Source: Robiginitalea aurantiaca (GTDB taxonomy: Bacteria; Bacteroidota; Bacteroidia; Flavobacteriales; Flavobacteriaceae). Taken from it: DNA of 64,000 nt. The stretch spans positions 62,001 through 126,000 of the forward strand of contig NZ_JAUDUY010000006.1 in NCBI RefSeq assembly GCF_030380815.1. Direction: 5' to 3'. Under the pieces are notes generated by a model. That model was not told the origin of the DNA. It did not search any database and saw nothing but the letters and a program-made list of their open reading frames with translations. The position numbers and the translations under genes were made by a program. Numbering within the stretch: the stretch's first letter is position 1; every line of letters begins with the position of its first letter. Positions 28,483-37,434 of this stretch are shown here, piece after piece.

Positions 28483-29325
28483 TTACATCGCCCCCCACTC
28501 TTTGAGAGAGTCCTTATTCATTTTTACATAATCGGCATTTCCAGCCTTCTCAGCGGCTGCCAGAGAATTCTTTGCCGCCTTGATAGCTCCTGCCTTATCG
28601 CCCATTTTCGCGTAGATCAGGGATTGCTGGCGCATCATCCAGAATGCATCCGGATTCATTGCGACGGCCTTGTCGATATATTCTTTGGCTTTATCCATCT
28701 CCATTCCTTCCTGGAAGTAATATGAAGCGGCGCCATAGTAATCATTGCCAGAAGGACCGGCCATGGCCGCTTCTATACTTTTCATCGCCTTGGCTTTGGT
28801 AGGTACTTCAAATGGGACTCCGACATAGGTGTTCTCCCACCAGATACCCAGTGTTCCGCCATTGTTGTTCAGGTTGTCCAGGGTAATTGTAAATGTTTCG
28901 GCCGTTGGAGAGGCTTTCATCGAAGGAACAGTTACACTGGCCGCTACCTTGGAAGCATCCCAATCGGCAGGTGTACCCCAGTTGTTGGTGTCCATATAGA
29001 ACATAACTTCCCACTTGTCGGCCATAGGCTTGGTAAAGACAGCATAAGTACCCGCCTTAAGCGTTTTTCCGCCAACCGTGACATCATCGCTGAAACTCAC
29101 TGTAGTGTTGGCATTCGCTCCCGTTCTCCATAGTTTATCGAAGGGAACAAGGTTTCCAAAAACAGTCCGTCCTCTCATCGATGGACGTGAATAGGTAACC
29201 GTGACATCCGTAAGTCCGACCATCTGTTCCACTTTGGCGCCGGGACTTGGAGCGGGCGTTTGCATTTGCGAAAGCCCGATAAATCCTGTACACAAGGCCA
29301 GGATCAATAAAGTAATTCTTTTCAT
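28483..29325 (-). CDS. Exported DUF2911 domain protein
   Basis: A signal peptide (MKRITLLILALCTGF...) precedes a DUF2911 domain (about 25-170; VTVTYSRPSMRGRTVFG and KLWRTGANANTTVSF are its hallmarks). A helical TPR-like C-terminus (about 185-280) follows. I start at the ATG at 29325; the open frame extends 9 codons further, but that would precede a good signal peptide. Function unknown. CAAAACTA at 29350-29357 (TAGTTTTG on the minus strand) is a possible -7 element. Confidence 0.85.
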   Translation of the reverse strand: MKRITLLILALCTGFIGLSQMQTPAPSPGAKVEQMVGLTDVTVTYSRPSMRGRTVFGNLVPFDKLWRTGANANTTVSFSDDVTVGGKTLKAGTYAVFTKPMADKWEVMFYMDTNNWGTPADWDASKVAASVTVPSMKASPTAETFTITLDNLNNNGGTLGIWWENTYVGVPFEVPTKAKAMKSIEAAMAGPSGNDYYGAASYYFQEGMEMDKAKEYIDKAVAMNPDAFWMMRQQSLIYAKMGDKAGAIKAAKNSLAAAEKAGNADYVKMNKDSLKEWGAM

Positions 29326-29507
29326 TTTAACTGGAATTTTAAGTTGGATCAAAACTACTCAGAATGACAGGCATGTTTTGTTAAATAAATCTTAAATACA
29401 CAGTCTAATACGATCAGTCCCAAAACCTTCCGATGGACACGTTCAGTAAGAATTGCAGGACAACGAAGAATGTTCAAAAGATGCTTTATTTCAAACTTAG
29501 GTAGAGC

Positions 29508-30506
29508 TTATCGCTCGCCGGCCTTTGCCTGGTGTAAGGGCATAAGTGATTTGAAAGGGATGTGATACAGTCCTGAAGGGAGGGATATGATTTTGCGGTC
29601 AAATGCTTCAGAGCTGATAAATAAATCCCCGTTCGGGCTTATTGCCAGGCCTTCGGCCTGGGCAAACCCTATGGGAACAGGGGGTTCAGTCAGCGTAAGC
29701 GCTTCTACTCCCATCACTAAAGCCTCCTCTGTCTTTACAACGATTCCTTTTTCCTTTACAAATCCTACGGTCAATGCGTGTTTTTTGGTATTGACGGGAA
29801 AACCTGCAGCAGGGGATTCGGCCGGAACCTGAAGGATAAAAGGTTGTAATTCGCCTGTATACCCCAGCAGATACCACAAATCCTTATTGGGGTCCAGGGC
29901 CGCGTCGGTAACCAGCCCCCTCACATTAAACGAGGCGCCTTTTTGGGCTATATGCCTTCCAGGGGATTTGGGAAGGCTGTAAACCGTGGTGCCCTTCTTT
30001 TGCCATTGCTTGGTGAATACCCAAAGGGAATCAGGTCCGGCGATAAGGGCTTCGGCATCCCAGTCGCTATTTCCTTTCCCGCTAAAATTTACCTGGTCTT
30101 CATAGGAAAAAGAAATAACCTCAGCCTCTACGATATCCTTTTTCAAATACTCCGTTTTGGGAACCCTCAGGATGCGCAGATCGTTTCGTTTCCCCAGATT
30201 ATTACCAAAATCCCCGATATAGATGTGTGTGGCGTCTGCCGAAAGCGCTTCCCAATCGGTATTAACTGCATTGCTAATGGTCACCTCCCGCACGACCTCA
30301 AGAGAGGTGGTATCCATTTCGTAGAGGATTGGAGCATTTCCCGAATCGTTTAGGGTTACCCAACGATTATTCAGCAGCAATAAACCTGAGCTCTCGTGAA
30401 CTATTTCCGAAAGGGCACCCTTCCATTTGGCATGAAGCTGACCCGTGAGATTGAATGGCAAGGCCATAATACCTAAAAGAAGCAAGGTGAAGCAATATTT
30501 TCGCAT
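29508..30506 (-). CDS. Exported protein of unknown function, propeller-like
   Basis: 332 residues with a signal peptide ending near LTGQ. Repeats of the kind ESSGLLLLNNRWVTLNDSGN, YIGDFGNNLGKRNDL and EGLAISPNGDLFISSE suggest a six-bladed beta-propeller related to SdiA-regulated or NHL/SMP-30 proteins (inference). No catalytic residues identified. Monocistronic, with an opposing operon starting about 150 bases upstream. Confidence 0.75.
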   Translation of the reverse strand: MRKYCFTLLLLGIMALPFNLTGQLHAKWKGALSEIVHESSGLLLLNNRWVTLNDSGNAPILYEMDTTSLEVVREVTISNAVNTDWEALSADATHIYIGDFGNNLGKRNDLRILRVPKTEYLKKDIVEAEVISFSYEDQVNFSGKGNSDWDAEALIAGPDSLWVFTKQWQKKGTTVYSLPKSPGRHIAQKGASFNVRGLVTDAALDPNKDLWYLLGYTGELQPFILQVPAESPAAGFPVNTKKHALTVGFVKEKGIVVKTEEALVMGVEALTLTEPPVPIGFAQAEGLAISPNGDLFISSEAFDRKIISLPSGLYHIPFKSLMPLHQAKAGER

Positions 30507-30614
30507 TGTCGAAAGGTACGATTTCTGACCAAAAAGGAGGCCTGCAATGCATGTTGCTCAAGTTTTACATCCCGCGTAAAATGTAGTTGTTTTTATATTT
30601 TGTTTAACTCATTA

Positions 30615-30648
30615 TCAATGTACATTGAACAGAATGATTGTATCTTTG
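30615..30648 (+). promoter_or_regulatory. Palindromic operator and -7 element of the photolyase operon
   Basis: TCAATGTACATTGA (30615-30628) is a perfect 14-bp palindrome. A match to the Bacteroidetes -7 element, TATCTTTG, lies at 30641-30648, 11 bases before the start ATG at 30659. No TTG sits at the usual spacing upstream; the palindrome occupies the -33 region instead, so a dimeric regulator is likely to bind there (inference). Confidence 0.6.
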
Positions 30649-30658
30649 TTTTACTTTT

Positions 30659-31156
30659 ATGAAACTATATCGACTACACGCCACGCAGACGCTGCCTATT
30701 TCTCCTGAAGACGCCTGGAATTTCCTGTCCAATCCGGAAAACCTTCAGAAAATAACTCCGGCACACATGGGGTTCCAGATCCTCAGCGGGGCGGACCGGC
30801 CCATGTATCCGGGACAACTCATTCAATACAAAGTCTCCCCTATCCCTGGCATCCGCACACGCTGGGTAAGTGAGATCACCCATGTAGAACCCGGATCCTA
30901 TTTTGTGGACGAACAGCGCTTTGGTCCTTACAGCCTGTGGCACCACAAACATTTTATCAAAAAGATGGACCAAGGGGTGCTGATGGAGGATATCGTCGAT
31001 TATAAATTGCCCTTGGGTATCCTGGGCAGCCTGGCTCACCCGATTTTTGTCCGCAAACAACTCGTCGGGATTTTCAGACATCGGGAAAAGGCTTTGACAG
31101 ACCTGTTCGGGTCCGTCCCGGGGCACCCCACAACTTTTGATATTCAGACTTTATAA
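30659..31156 (+). CDS. SRPBCC family protein (photolyase-operon type)
   Basis: 165 residues with the START/Bet v1 layout: LPISPEDAWNFLSNPENL at the N-terminus, central strands with GPYSLWHHKHFI, and a C-terminal helix. It binds a hydrophobic ligand in this fold; the ligand is unknown. I start at the ATG at 30659, just after the -7 element, since the upstream start at 30638 would lie in the promoter. First gene of an operon with an SDR (6 bases away) and a photolyase. Confidence 0.87.
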   Translation: MKLYRLHATQTLPISPEDAWNFLSNPENLQKITPAHMGFQILSGADRPMYPGQLIQYKVSPIPGIRTRWVSEITHVEPGSYFVDEQRFGPYSLWHHKHFIKKMDQGVLMEDIVDYKLPLGILGSLAHPIFVRKQLVGIFRHREKALTDLFGSVPGHPTTFDIQTL

Positions 31157-31162
31157 ATTGCT

Positions 31163-31855
31163 ATGAAAAAGACAATATTTATCGTTGGTGGCTCCTCAGG
31201 AATCGGCCAGGAGCTTGTAAGCATCCTCAAAAAGGATTGTAACATCATTATGGCCTCACGGAATCCGGAAAGTTCGACAGAGGGTGGAGTTACCTCATTT
31301 ACTCTTGATGTAACCGGAGACGAATGGGATTTATCCGCCCTGCCAGAGACGCTGGATGGCTTTGTCTATTGCCCGGGTAGCATCAACCTAAAACCTTTTA
31401 GAATGTTGAATCCGGAAACTTTTGAAAAAGACCTTGAGATAAATTTTTTGGGATTGGTACGGATCCTTAAAGAAATCATGCCCAGGTTCAATCCGGGAGC
31501 CAGTCTGGTTTTCTTCAGCACCGTGGCCGTAGGCAGCGGCATGCCCTTCCACACCAGTGTGGCGGCGGCTAAGGGAGCCATCGAAGGTTTTGCAAGGGCG
31601 CTTGCTGCGGAGTATGCCCCTCAATTACGGGTCAACGTAATTGCCCCTTCTCTGGTCGATACGCCTTTGGCGAAACGGCTTTTGAACAATGAGAAAAAGC
31701 AGGAGAAAATGGCAGAACGCCATCCGATGAATCGGGTGGGAACTCCGGGCGATATTGCCCGTATGGCTGCTTTCCTCCTCAAAGAGGATAGCAGTTGGAT
31801 GACCGGTCAGGTCCTTGGTGTTGACGGAGGAATTTCTACCCTTAATATTGGCTGA
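31163..31855 (+). CDS. Divergent SDR-family protein, catalytic Tyr missing
   Basis: 230 residues with a Rossmann fold and NAD(P)-binding GGSSGIGQE (9-17). The family's NNAG motif reads CPGS (70-73). The active-site serine is Ser119 and the lysine Lys137, but the YxxxK tyrosine position is Val133 (VAAAK). The C-terminal GQVLGVDGG is intact. A classical reductase reaction is therefore doubtful. Lies between an SRPBCC protein and a photolyase with no gap to the latter (TGA-TTG). Confidence 0.87.
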   Translation: MKKTIFIVGGSSGIGQELVSILKKDCNIIMASRNPESSTEGGVTSFTLDVTGDEWDLSALPETLDGFVYCPGSINLKPFRMLNPETFEKDLEINFLGLVRILKEIMPRFNPGASLVFFSTVAVGSGMPFHTSVAAAKGAIEGFARALAAEYAPQLRVNVIAPSLVDTPLAKRLLNNEKKQEKMAERHPMNRVGTPGDIARMAAFLLKEDSSWMTGQVLGVDGGISTLNIG

Positions 31856-33163
31856 TTGAAAAAAAAGGTTTCCATATTCTGGTTTCGCAGGGATTTGAGG
31901 CTCGATGATAATGCAGGCTTGTTTAAGGCTTTGGCCTCGAACCACCCGGTCCTCCCAATATTTATCTTCGACCGGGAAATCCTGAAAGAGCTGCCGGAGG
32001 ATGATGCCCGGCTCACCTTTATCCATCAGCAGGTTCAAAACCTCAATAAGACCTTGCAGAAGGATTACAACAGCGGAATTGCCATGTACAGTGGCACCCC
32101 TCTGGACGTTTTTAAAGAACTTACCTCCCACTGGGATGTCACGGAGGTTTATACAAACCGGGACTACGAGCCCTATGCCCGCCAACGCGATACTGCAATA
32201 GAAGAATACCTTCTCTCGGAAGACATTTCCTTTAAAACCTCAAAGGATCATGTGATTTTTGAAAAAAACGAAATTACTAAAGACGATGGGAATCCGTATG
32301 TGGTTTATACTCCTTATAAGAACAAATGGAAGGAGATCTACAAAACTTCAGATGTCCCATTATCATTGCCTTCAGAAACGCGTTTGAACAACCTCCTTCA
32401 ATTCGGTGATTTTCCGGCACTGACTCTGGGTGAATTGGGATTCAGGGCCTCGGATATCTCCGTCCCCGACTACAATTTGGAATCCGAATTGGTTCGGAAT
32501 TACGAAAAGACCCGGAACTATCCTGCTGCAGACGGAACTTCTCATTTAGGGCCTCATCTGAGATTTGGCACGATATCAGTGCGCAGGGCACTTAAAAAAG
32601 CCATGGAATCCGAAAATGAAACCTTTTGGAATGAACTGATTTGGCGGGAGTTTTTTATGCAAATCCTATGGCATTTCCCTCACACGACTACTGCTGCTTT
32701 CAAAAAACAGTACGACCGCATTGCCTGGCGCAACCGGGAAGATGAATTTGAAAAGTGGAAAAAGGGAGAAACCGGTTTCGCACTGGTAGATGCCGGGATG
32801 CGTCAACTTAACAAAACGGGGTATATGCACAACCGAGTTCGCATGCTCGTAGCCAGTTTTTTGTGTAAACACCTGCTGATTGACTGGAGGTGGGGCGAAG
32901 CGTATTTTGCGGAAAAATTGCTGGATTATGAATGCTCAAGTAATGTCGGGAACTGGCAGTGGGCGGCGGGAAGCGGGGTAGACGCTGCTCCGTATTTCAG
33001 GATTTTCAACCCGATGACTCAGGTGGATAAATTCGATAAAGACCACTCCTACATCAAAACCTGGATTCCCGAATTCGGCTCCCCGGATTATGTGGAAAAA
33101 ATGGTGGATCACAAACAGGCCCGGGAACGTTGCCTCCAGACCTACAAAGAGGCGCTCAATTAA
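31856..33163 (+). CDS. Deoxyribodipyrimidine photolyase (class I type)
   Basis: Repairs cyclobutane pyrimidine dimers using blue light and FADH-. It starts with TTG immediately after the SDR stop; MKKKVSIFWFRRDLRLDDN is a standard photolyase N-terminus. The antenna alpha/beta domain covers 1-130 and the FAD domain about 200-430. FAD and DNA contacts lie in SHLGPHLRFG, WREFFMQ and the block SNVGNWQWAAGSGVDAAPY, which has the Asn typical of CPD photolyases rather than the Asp of plant cryptochromes. 435 residues is slightly short for the family. Confidence 0.92.
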   Translation: MKKKVSIFWFRRDLRLDDNAGLFKALASNHPVLPIFIFDREILKELPEDDARLTFIHQQVQNLNKTLQKDYNSGIAMYSGTPLDVFKELTSHWDVTEVYTNRDYEPYARQRDTAIEEYLLSEDISFKTSKDHVIFEKNEITKDDGNPYVVYTPYKNKWKEIYKTSDVPLSLPSETRLNNLLQFGDFPALTLGELGFRASDISVPDYNLESELVRNYEKTRNYPAADGTSHLGPHLRFGTISVRRALKKAMESENETFWNELIWREFFMQILWHFPHTTTAAFKKQYDRIAWRNREDEFEKWKKGETGFALVDAGMRQLNKTGYMHNRVRMLVASFLCKHLLIDWRWGEAYFAEKLLDYECSSNVGNWQWAAGSGVDAAPYFRIFNPMTQVDKFDKDHSYIKTWIPEFGSPDYVEKMVDHKQARERCLQTYKEALN

Positions 33164-33252
33164 TCTCTGCAACTTCCGCAGTTTACCTACTGCATTAGTC
33201 ATACCGGGTAGTTTTTTTGATATCTTTAAAGGGAAATTAAACTACCAACCCT

Positions 33253-34698
33253 ATGATCAAAAGAACCTTTATTTTAGCAATCTTTTTCCTTTTCGCCTTC
33301 TCGAATGGCACTGTCTACGCCCAGAAACTCAAAGGGAATAAAAAAGCTGTTGCCGAATCGATTGCCAAACATGAACAAGAATTAATCGCCATAAGTGATT
33401 CTGTCTGGGCTTTGGCCGAAACGGCTTTCGAGGAAACCGGCTCTTCCAGAATCCTCTCCGATTACGCTGAGAAAAATGGTTTTAAAGTCGAACGTGGTGT
33501 TGCCGGAATCCCTACGGCCTTTGTAGCGACCTATGGGAGCGGAAAACCCGTGATCAGTATCCTTGGGGAATACGACGCCCTTCCGGGAATCTCTCAAAAG
33601 GCGCAGCCCGAGAAGGAACCCCTTAACGCAGGTGCCGCCGGACATGGTTGTGGACACAACCTGTTCGGGACGGCGAGCCTGGCTGCCGCGATTTCAATAA
33701 AAGAGCTTATAGAGGAAGGAAAACTGTCCGGTACGGTGAAGTTCCTTGGAACTCCTGCCGAAGAGAAGTTTTTTGGCAAGATCTGGATGGTCCGTGATGG
33801 ACTTTGGGACGATGTGGATGTAAACATAAGCTGGCATCCCGGCGCACAGACTGAAGCCGATGTCCAAAGCACCCTGGCCCTGGTGGATTTCAAAGTGGAG
33901 TTTTTCGGCCAGGCGGCTCACGCCTCGGCAGATCCCTGGAATGGCAGAAGCGCTTCAGATGCTCTGGAACTTTACACTACAGGAATTAATTACTACAGGG
34001 AGCATATAAAACCTACGGTTCGGGTACATTACCACATTCAGGATGGCGGACAAGTTGTAAATGTGGTTCCGGATTATTCCAAGATCTGGGTCCGGGTTCG
34101 GGATACCAAACGAAGCGGGATGACTCCGGTGTACGAGCGCATAAAGGAAATGGCTGAGGGTGCGGCTATTATGGCCGACGTAGATTATAAAATTTCGCTT
34201 ATTTCCGGGATTTATGAAGTACTCGTAAACCGCTCCGGAGGAGAGATCATGCAGAAAAACCTTGAAATACTCGGTCCGATCTCCTATACGGAATCGGAAA
34301 CGGAATTCGGAAAAAAAATACAGGAAGCCACAGGCAAACCACAAGTAGGTATGGACAGTGCCATACTTCCCTTAAAAGAAACAGCGGAGCATCCCGGCGG
34401 TGGTTCCACAGATGTAGGTGATGTTAGCTGGAATGTAGCCAACATCAACCTGGGGGTTACCGTTGCCCCTAAAGATACCCCTTGGCATTCATGGGCCGTA
34501 GTGGCCTGCGGAGGTATGAGCATTGGTCACAAGGGAATGCTCTATGCAGCAAAAGCTATGGGAATGACCATGGTTGACCTGTTTGAAAATGAATCCCTTG
34601 TGGAGAAGGTAAAAGCTGAATTCGTGGAGCGAAAAGGAAATACGGTTTACAAACCGATGATTCCTGAAGGACCGCCTCCAATTGAAATTGAGGACTAA
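33253..34698 (+). CDS. Exported M20-family amidohydrolase (AbgB-like)
   Basis: 481 residues with a signal peptide ending near VYAQ. Metal ligands of the M20 aminoacylase group appear in GHGCGHNLFG (near residue 130), and the catalytic Glu pair in TPAEEKFFGK; a dimerisation domain with GQAAHASADPWNG follows. Similar enzymes hydrolyse N-acyl amino acids or p-aminobenzoyl-glutamate. The substrate is unknown; being exported is unusual for aminobenzoyl-glutamate hydrolases. Its stop overlaps the next start (TAATG). Confidence 0.9.
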   Translation: MIKRTFILAIFFLFAFSNGTVYAQKLKGNKKAVAESIAKHEQELIAISDSVWALAETAFEETGSSRILSDYAEKNGFKVERGVAGIPTAFVATYGSGKPVISILGEYDALPGISQKAQPEKEPLNAGAAGHGCGHNLFGTASLAAAISIKELIEEGKLSGTVKFLGTPAEEKFFGKIWMVRDGLWDDVDVNISWHPGAQTEADVQSTLALVDFKVEFFGQAAHASADPWNGRSASDALELYTTGINYYREHIKPTVRVHYHIQDGGQVVNVVPDYSKIWVRVRDTKRSGMTPVYERIKEMAEGAAIMADVDYKISLISGIYEVLVNRSGGEIMQKNLEILGPISYTESETEFGKKIQEATGKPQVGMDSAILPLKETAEHPGGGSTDVGDVSWNVANINLGVTVAPKDTPWHSWAVVACGGMSIGHKGMLYAAKAMGMTMVDLFENESLVEKVKAEFVERKGNTVYKPMIPEGPPPIEIED

Positions 34699-34997
34699 TG
34701 AAATTGGACTACGACCTGATCGACAATGCGGATAAACGCCAGTATGAATTCCATGTTGGGTCGGAAAGGCCACGTTTGGAGTACATACGGGCAAAAGATA
34801 AAATCTATTTAACGCATACGGAGGTCCCTCATACGCTATCTGGTATGGGCATAGGCTCTGCGCTTATCGGCGCCGCCCTGCGGGATATCAAACGACAGGG
34901 ATTGACCCTGATCCCACTCTGCCCTTTTGTTGCCCTCTACCTCAAGCGCAACCCGGAATGGAAGGAGCTCGTCTTAAAAGGAATCAATATCGCCTGA
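34698..34997 (+). CDS. Small GNAT acetyltransferase (YjdJ/NATD1-like)
   Basis: 99 residues, with the acetyl-CoA pyrophosphate-binding loop in LSGMGIGSALIGAAL and the terminal PLCPFVALYLKRNPEW typical of the YjdJ/NATD1 group of very short GNATs. The acceptor is unknown. Its start overlaps the M20 gene stop by one base and its stop abuts the iron-sulfur gene. Confidence 0.88.
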   Translation: MKLDYDLIDNADKRQYEFHVGSERPRLEYIRAKDKIYLTHTEVPHTLSGMGIGSALIGAALRDIKRQGLTLIPLCPFVALYLKRNPEWKELVLKGINIA

Positions 34998-35426
34998 ATG
35001 AATAAAAAAGAAATTACAAAACACTACGATAAGGATGGGTTCAGCGTGATCTGGAAACCCGCCAAATGCATCCACTCCGAGATCTGCGTCAAAATGCTGC
35101 CAGAGGTATATCGCCCGGACGAAAAACCCTGGATTCGCCCCGAGGCCGCAACGATTGACGATTTAAAGGATCAAATCGGTAAGTGTCCGTCAGGTGCCCT
35201 GACCTACCGTGAAAAGGATAATGATCAGGACAGGGACTCCACGGCTGAAGCAGTAGAAATTAACGTGCTTGCCGGAGGCCCCTTACTGGTCAGTGGCAGT
35301 GTAAAGATCAGGGTCGCAGACCAGATCACCCAAACAGATGGCGGGAATGTTTCGCTTTGCCGATGTGGTGCTTCTGATAAAAAACCCTACTGCGATGGTT
35401 CTCATAAGAAACTGGATTTTGATTAG
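34998..35426 (+). CDS. Two-domain Fe-S protein: mono-cluster ferredoxin plus CDGSH
   Basis: 142 residues. The N-terminal divergent 4Fe-4S domain (PF06902 type) uses Cys24, Cys30 and Cys63 in CIHSEICVKM and KCPSGAL. The C-terminal CDGSH iron-sulfur domain has Cys121, Cys123, Cys132 and His136 in CRCGASDKKPYCDGSH, which binds a redox-active [2Fe-2S] cluster. A cytoplasmic electron or cluster carrier is likely. It follows the GNAT stop with no gap. The partner is unknown. Confidence 0.92.
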   Translation: MNKKEITKHYDKDGFSVIWKPAKCIHSEICVKMLPEVYRPDEKPWIRPEAATIDDLKDQIGKCPSGALTYREKDNDQDRDSTAEAVEINVLAGGPLLVSGSVKIRVADQITQTDGGNVSLCRCGASDKKPYCDGSHKKLDFD

Positions 35427-35442
35427 TGCCTCTCGAATACCC

Positions 35443-35919
35443 ATGACAATGCTGAAGCTATTTTTACGCCCGGGAACAGGATGCTTGCTGTTCTTTATTT
35501 TAGTAACGACTACGGTACGACTCGGGGCTCAGGAATTTGAATTTACCTATGATCATTTTGCCCTCGAAGTCGAGGACCTGAAATCGGTCGGAGACTATTA
35601 TGCAGAGGCCCTTCAGCTAAAGGAAATCCCGCACCCTTCAGAGCCTGAGGGATTCAGGTGGTTTGTAATTCAGGGGAATACCCAGCTGCATCTGATTCGT
35701 AAGGAATCTGTGCCAGAGCAGGACCGCAAAAGCGAACACCTTTGCCTGTCTACGACAGATCTGCAGGCATTTATAGCCCATTTGGACAAACTCCGGATAC
35801 CCTATTGGGACTGGCCTGGGACGAAAGGGGCAGTAACCCTGCGCGCAGATGGGGTTCGACAGATTTATCTGAAGGATCCTGAAAACAATTGGATCGAAAT
35901 CAACAACGCACCTCATTGA
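35443..35919 (+). CDS. Exported VOC/glyoxalase-fold protein
   Basis: 158 residues from the ATG at 35443. The upstream open frame overlaps the iron-sulfur gene and looks non-coding. A signal peptide (about residues 1-27, ending LGAQ) precedes a single VOC domain: YDHFALEVEDLKSVGDYY opens it, and YLKDPENNWIEINN closes it with the usual metal-binding glutamate. The exported location is unusual for this fold. Activity unknown. Confidence 0.85.
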   Translation: MTMLKLFLRPGTGCLLFFILVTTTVRLGAQEFEFTYDHFALEVEDLKSVGDYYAEALQLKEIPHPSEPEGFRWFVIQGNTQLHLIRKESVPEQDRKSEHLCLSTTDLQAFIAHLDKLRIPYWDWPGTKGAVTLRADGVRQIYLKDPENNWIEINNAPH

Positions 35920-35938
35920 GACTGTAAACAAAACCCCT

Positions 35939-36934
35939 ATGAAAACTGATTCCATAGCGATTTTCCCCCTGGGTTTTCCCTGGGAAACCGAGGACCCATT
36001 TCTTTTTTGCGTTCACCATCTGGATCATTACCCTAAAGGAAATTCGGACATGGGCCCCGATGCCTCCCTTTCCGGCAGGCCCCTTGGTAATGACTTCGTG
36101 ATCAAGGATGGCTGGCGGATGTATCACGGGACGACTATCCCGGGGTTTCCCTCCCACCCGCACAGGGGGTTTGAGACCATTACCATCGTTACAAAAGGGT
36201 ATTGCGACCACTCTGATTCACTTGGGGCCTCAGCCCGGTTTGGAAATGGAGATGTACAGTGGATGACCGCGGGTCGGGGTGTACAGCATTCCGAGATGTT
36301 TCCTTTGTTGCGGGAGGATGCCCCAAATACACTGGAACTCTTTCAGATCTGGTTAAATCTTCCAGCGGCAAAGAAAATGGCAGAACCCCATTTTAAAATG
36401 CTTTGGAACAAGGACATTCCACAAATTTCCGATTCGGGATGGGAGCTTCGGCTTATATCGGGTCTTTTTTCCGGAAAACAAGGACCGGAGGCACCACCGG
36501 ATTCCTGGGCCGCCGATCCGGATAACGGTGTCCTTATCGCCCTGGTAAGCCTGGAGCCCGGAGCTGTGTTTGAGATACCTGCCGCATCAAAAGACAGTAA
36601 ACGGCGAATCTTTATGTTAGAGGGCGGAGAAATCGACCTGGGCGGTCAGACCCTGCAAACCGGATTGGGGGCAAAACTTCCAGCCTCATCCCTTACGCTA
36701 AAGAACGGCGCAGGGAATGCTCGTTTTTTATGGCTGGAAGGAAAACCGATTTCGGAACCCGTAGCAAAATACGGGCCTTTTGTCATGAATGATTCAGACG
36801 AAATCCAGCGGGCGATGAACGAATACCAGTTAACCCGATTTGGAGGCTGGCCCTGGCCTTATCCGGACAATGTACACCCCAGGGAGAAAGGCCGATTTGC
36901 GCAATATCCCGATGGGAAAATCATCGAACCCTAG
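35939..36934 (+). CDS. Pirin family protein
   Basis: 331 residues with two cupin domains. The metal site of the N-terminal cupin is visible in FPSHPHRGFETIT and GVQHSEM. Some pirins are quercetin 2,3-dioxygenases; others act as redox-sensing regulators. This one is longer than E. coli YhhW (231), with an extra C-terminal part (FMLEGGEIDLGGQTLQTG). Likely the last gene of the run starting at 33253. Confidence 0.88.
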   Translation: MKTDSIAIFPLGFPWETEDPFLFCVHHLDHYPKGNSDMGPDASLSGRPLGNDFVIKDGWRMYHGTTIPGFPSHPHRGFETITIVTKGYCDHSDSLGASARFGNGDVQWMTAGRGVQHSEMFPLLREDAPNTLELFQIWLNLPAAKKMAEPHFKMLWNKDIPQISDSGWELRLISGLFSGKQGPEAPPDSWAADPDNGVLIALVSLEPGAVFEIPAASKDSKRRIFMLEGGEIDLGGQTLQTGLGAKLPASSLTLKNGAGNARFLWLEGKPISEPVAKYGPFVMNDSDEIQRAMNEYQLTRFGGWPWPYPDNVHPREKGRFAQYPDGKIIEP

Positions 36935-36936
36935 AT

Positions 36937-37398
36937 CTATTTTTTACCCGACCCCGGTGCCTTACGCCAAAAGAATGTAAATACAGCCTGTAGGAACCAG
37001 AGCCCCACAGGGAGGAGGGCCAGGGCATAATTCAGTGTCCAGTATACCTTAGAAGCCCTCTGGCTTCCACGGAAGGCTTCCTTATTTTCAAAATTTCCTG
37101 CGAAATTCCCTGATAGCAAAAACATCACAGGTCCCCATAGCAAGGACAGCAATAGGGTAAAGAGAAATAATTTTCGAAGTACTAAAAGTAAGGGGTGCTC
37201 CGGATGGGCGAGTCCTTTGGAGCTCATGAAAAAGAATACTGACAAACCAATATACCCCACCCAGGTCAGAAGGGTTCCAAATGGCAAATAAGGTTGGTCC
37301 AATAATGGGATTAACAGGACCTGAGGGAAAAACAACAGTGATAAGAGCGCAAGAGCAGCGCATATCCCTGAAACCCATTGAATCCTTGACTTTTTCAC
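36937..37398 (-). CDS. Four-helix membrane protein of unknown function
   Basis: 153 residues with four hydrophobic helices (about 8-28, 40-58, 75-97 and 120-142) and a short basic C-terminus (RKAPGSGKK). I do not recognise the family. It converges on the pirin gene with a 2-base gap and lies 36 bases downstream of murA on the same strand. Confidence 0.7.
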   Translation of the reverse strand: MKKSRIQWVSGICAALALLSLLFFPQVLLIPLLDQPYLPFGTLLTWVGYIGLSVFFFMSSKGLAHPEHPLLLVLRKLFLFTLLLSLLWGPVMFLLSGNFAGNFENKEAFRGSQRASKVYWTLNYALALLPVGLWFLQAVFTFFWRKAPGSGKK

Positions 37399-37434
37399 CT
37401 ACAGATCTGTTGTGAGTGTTTCAGACAGATTACA

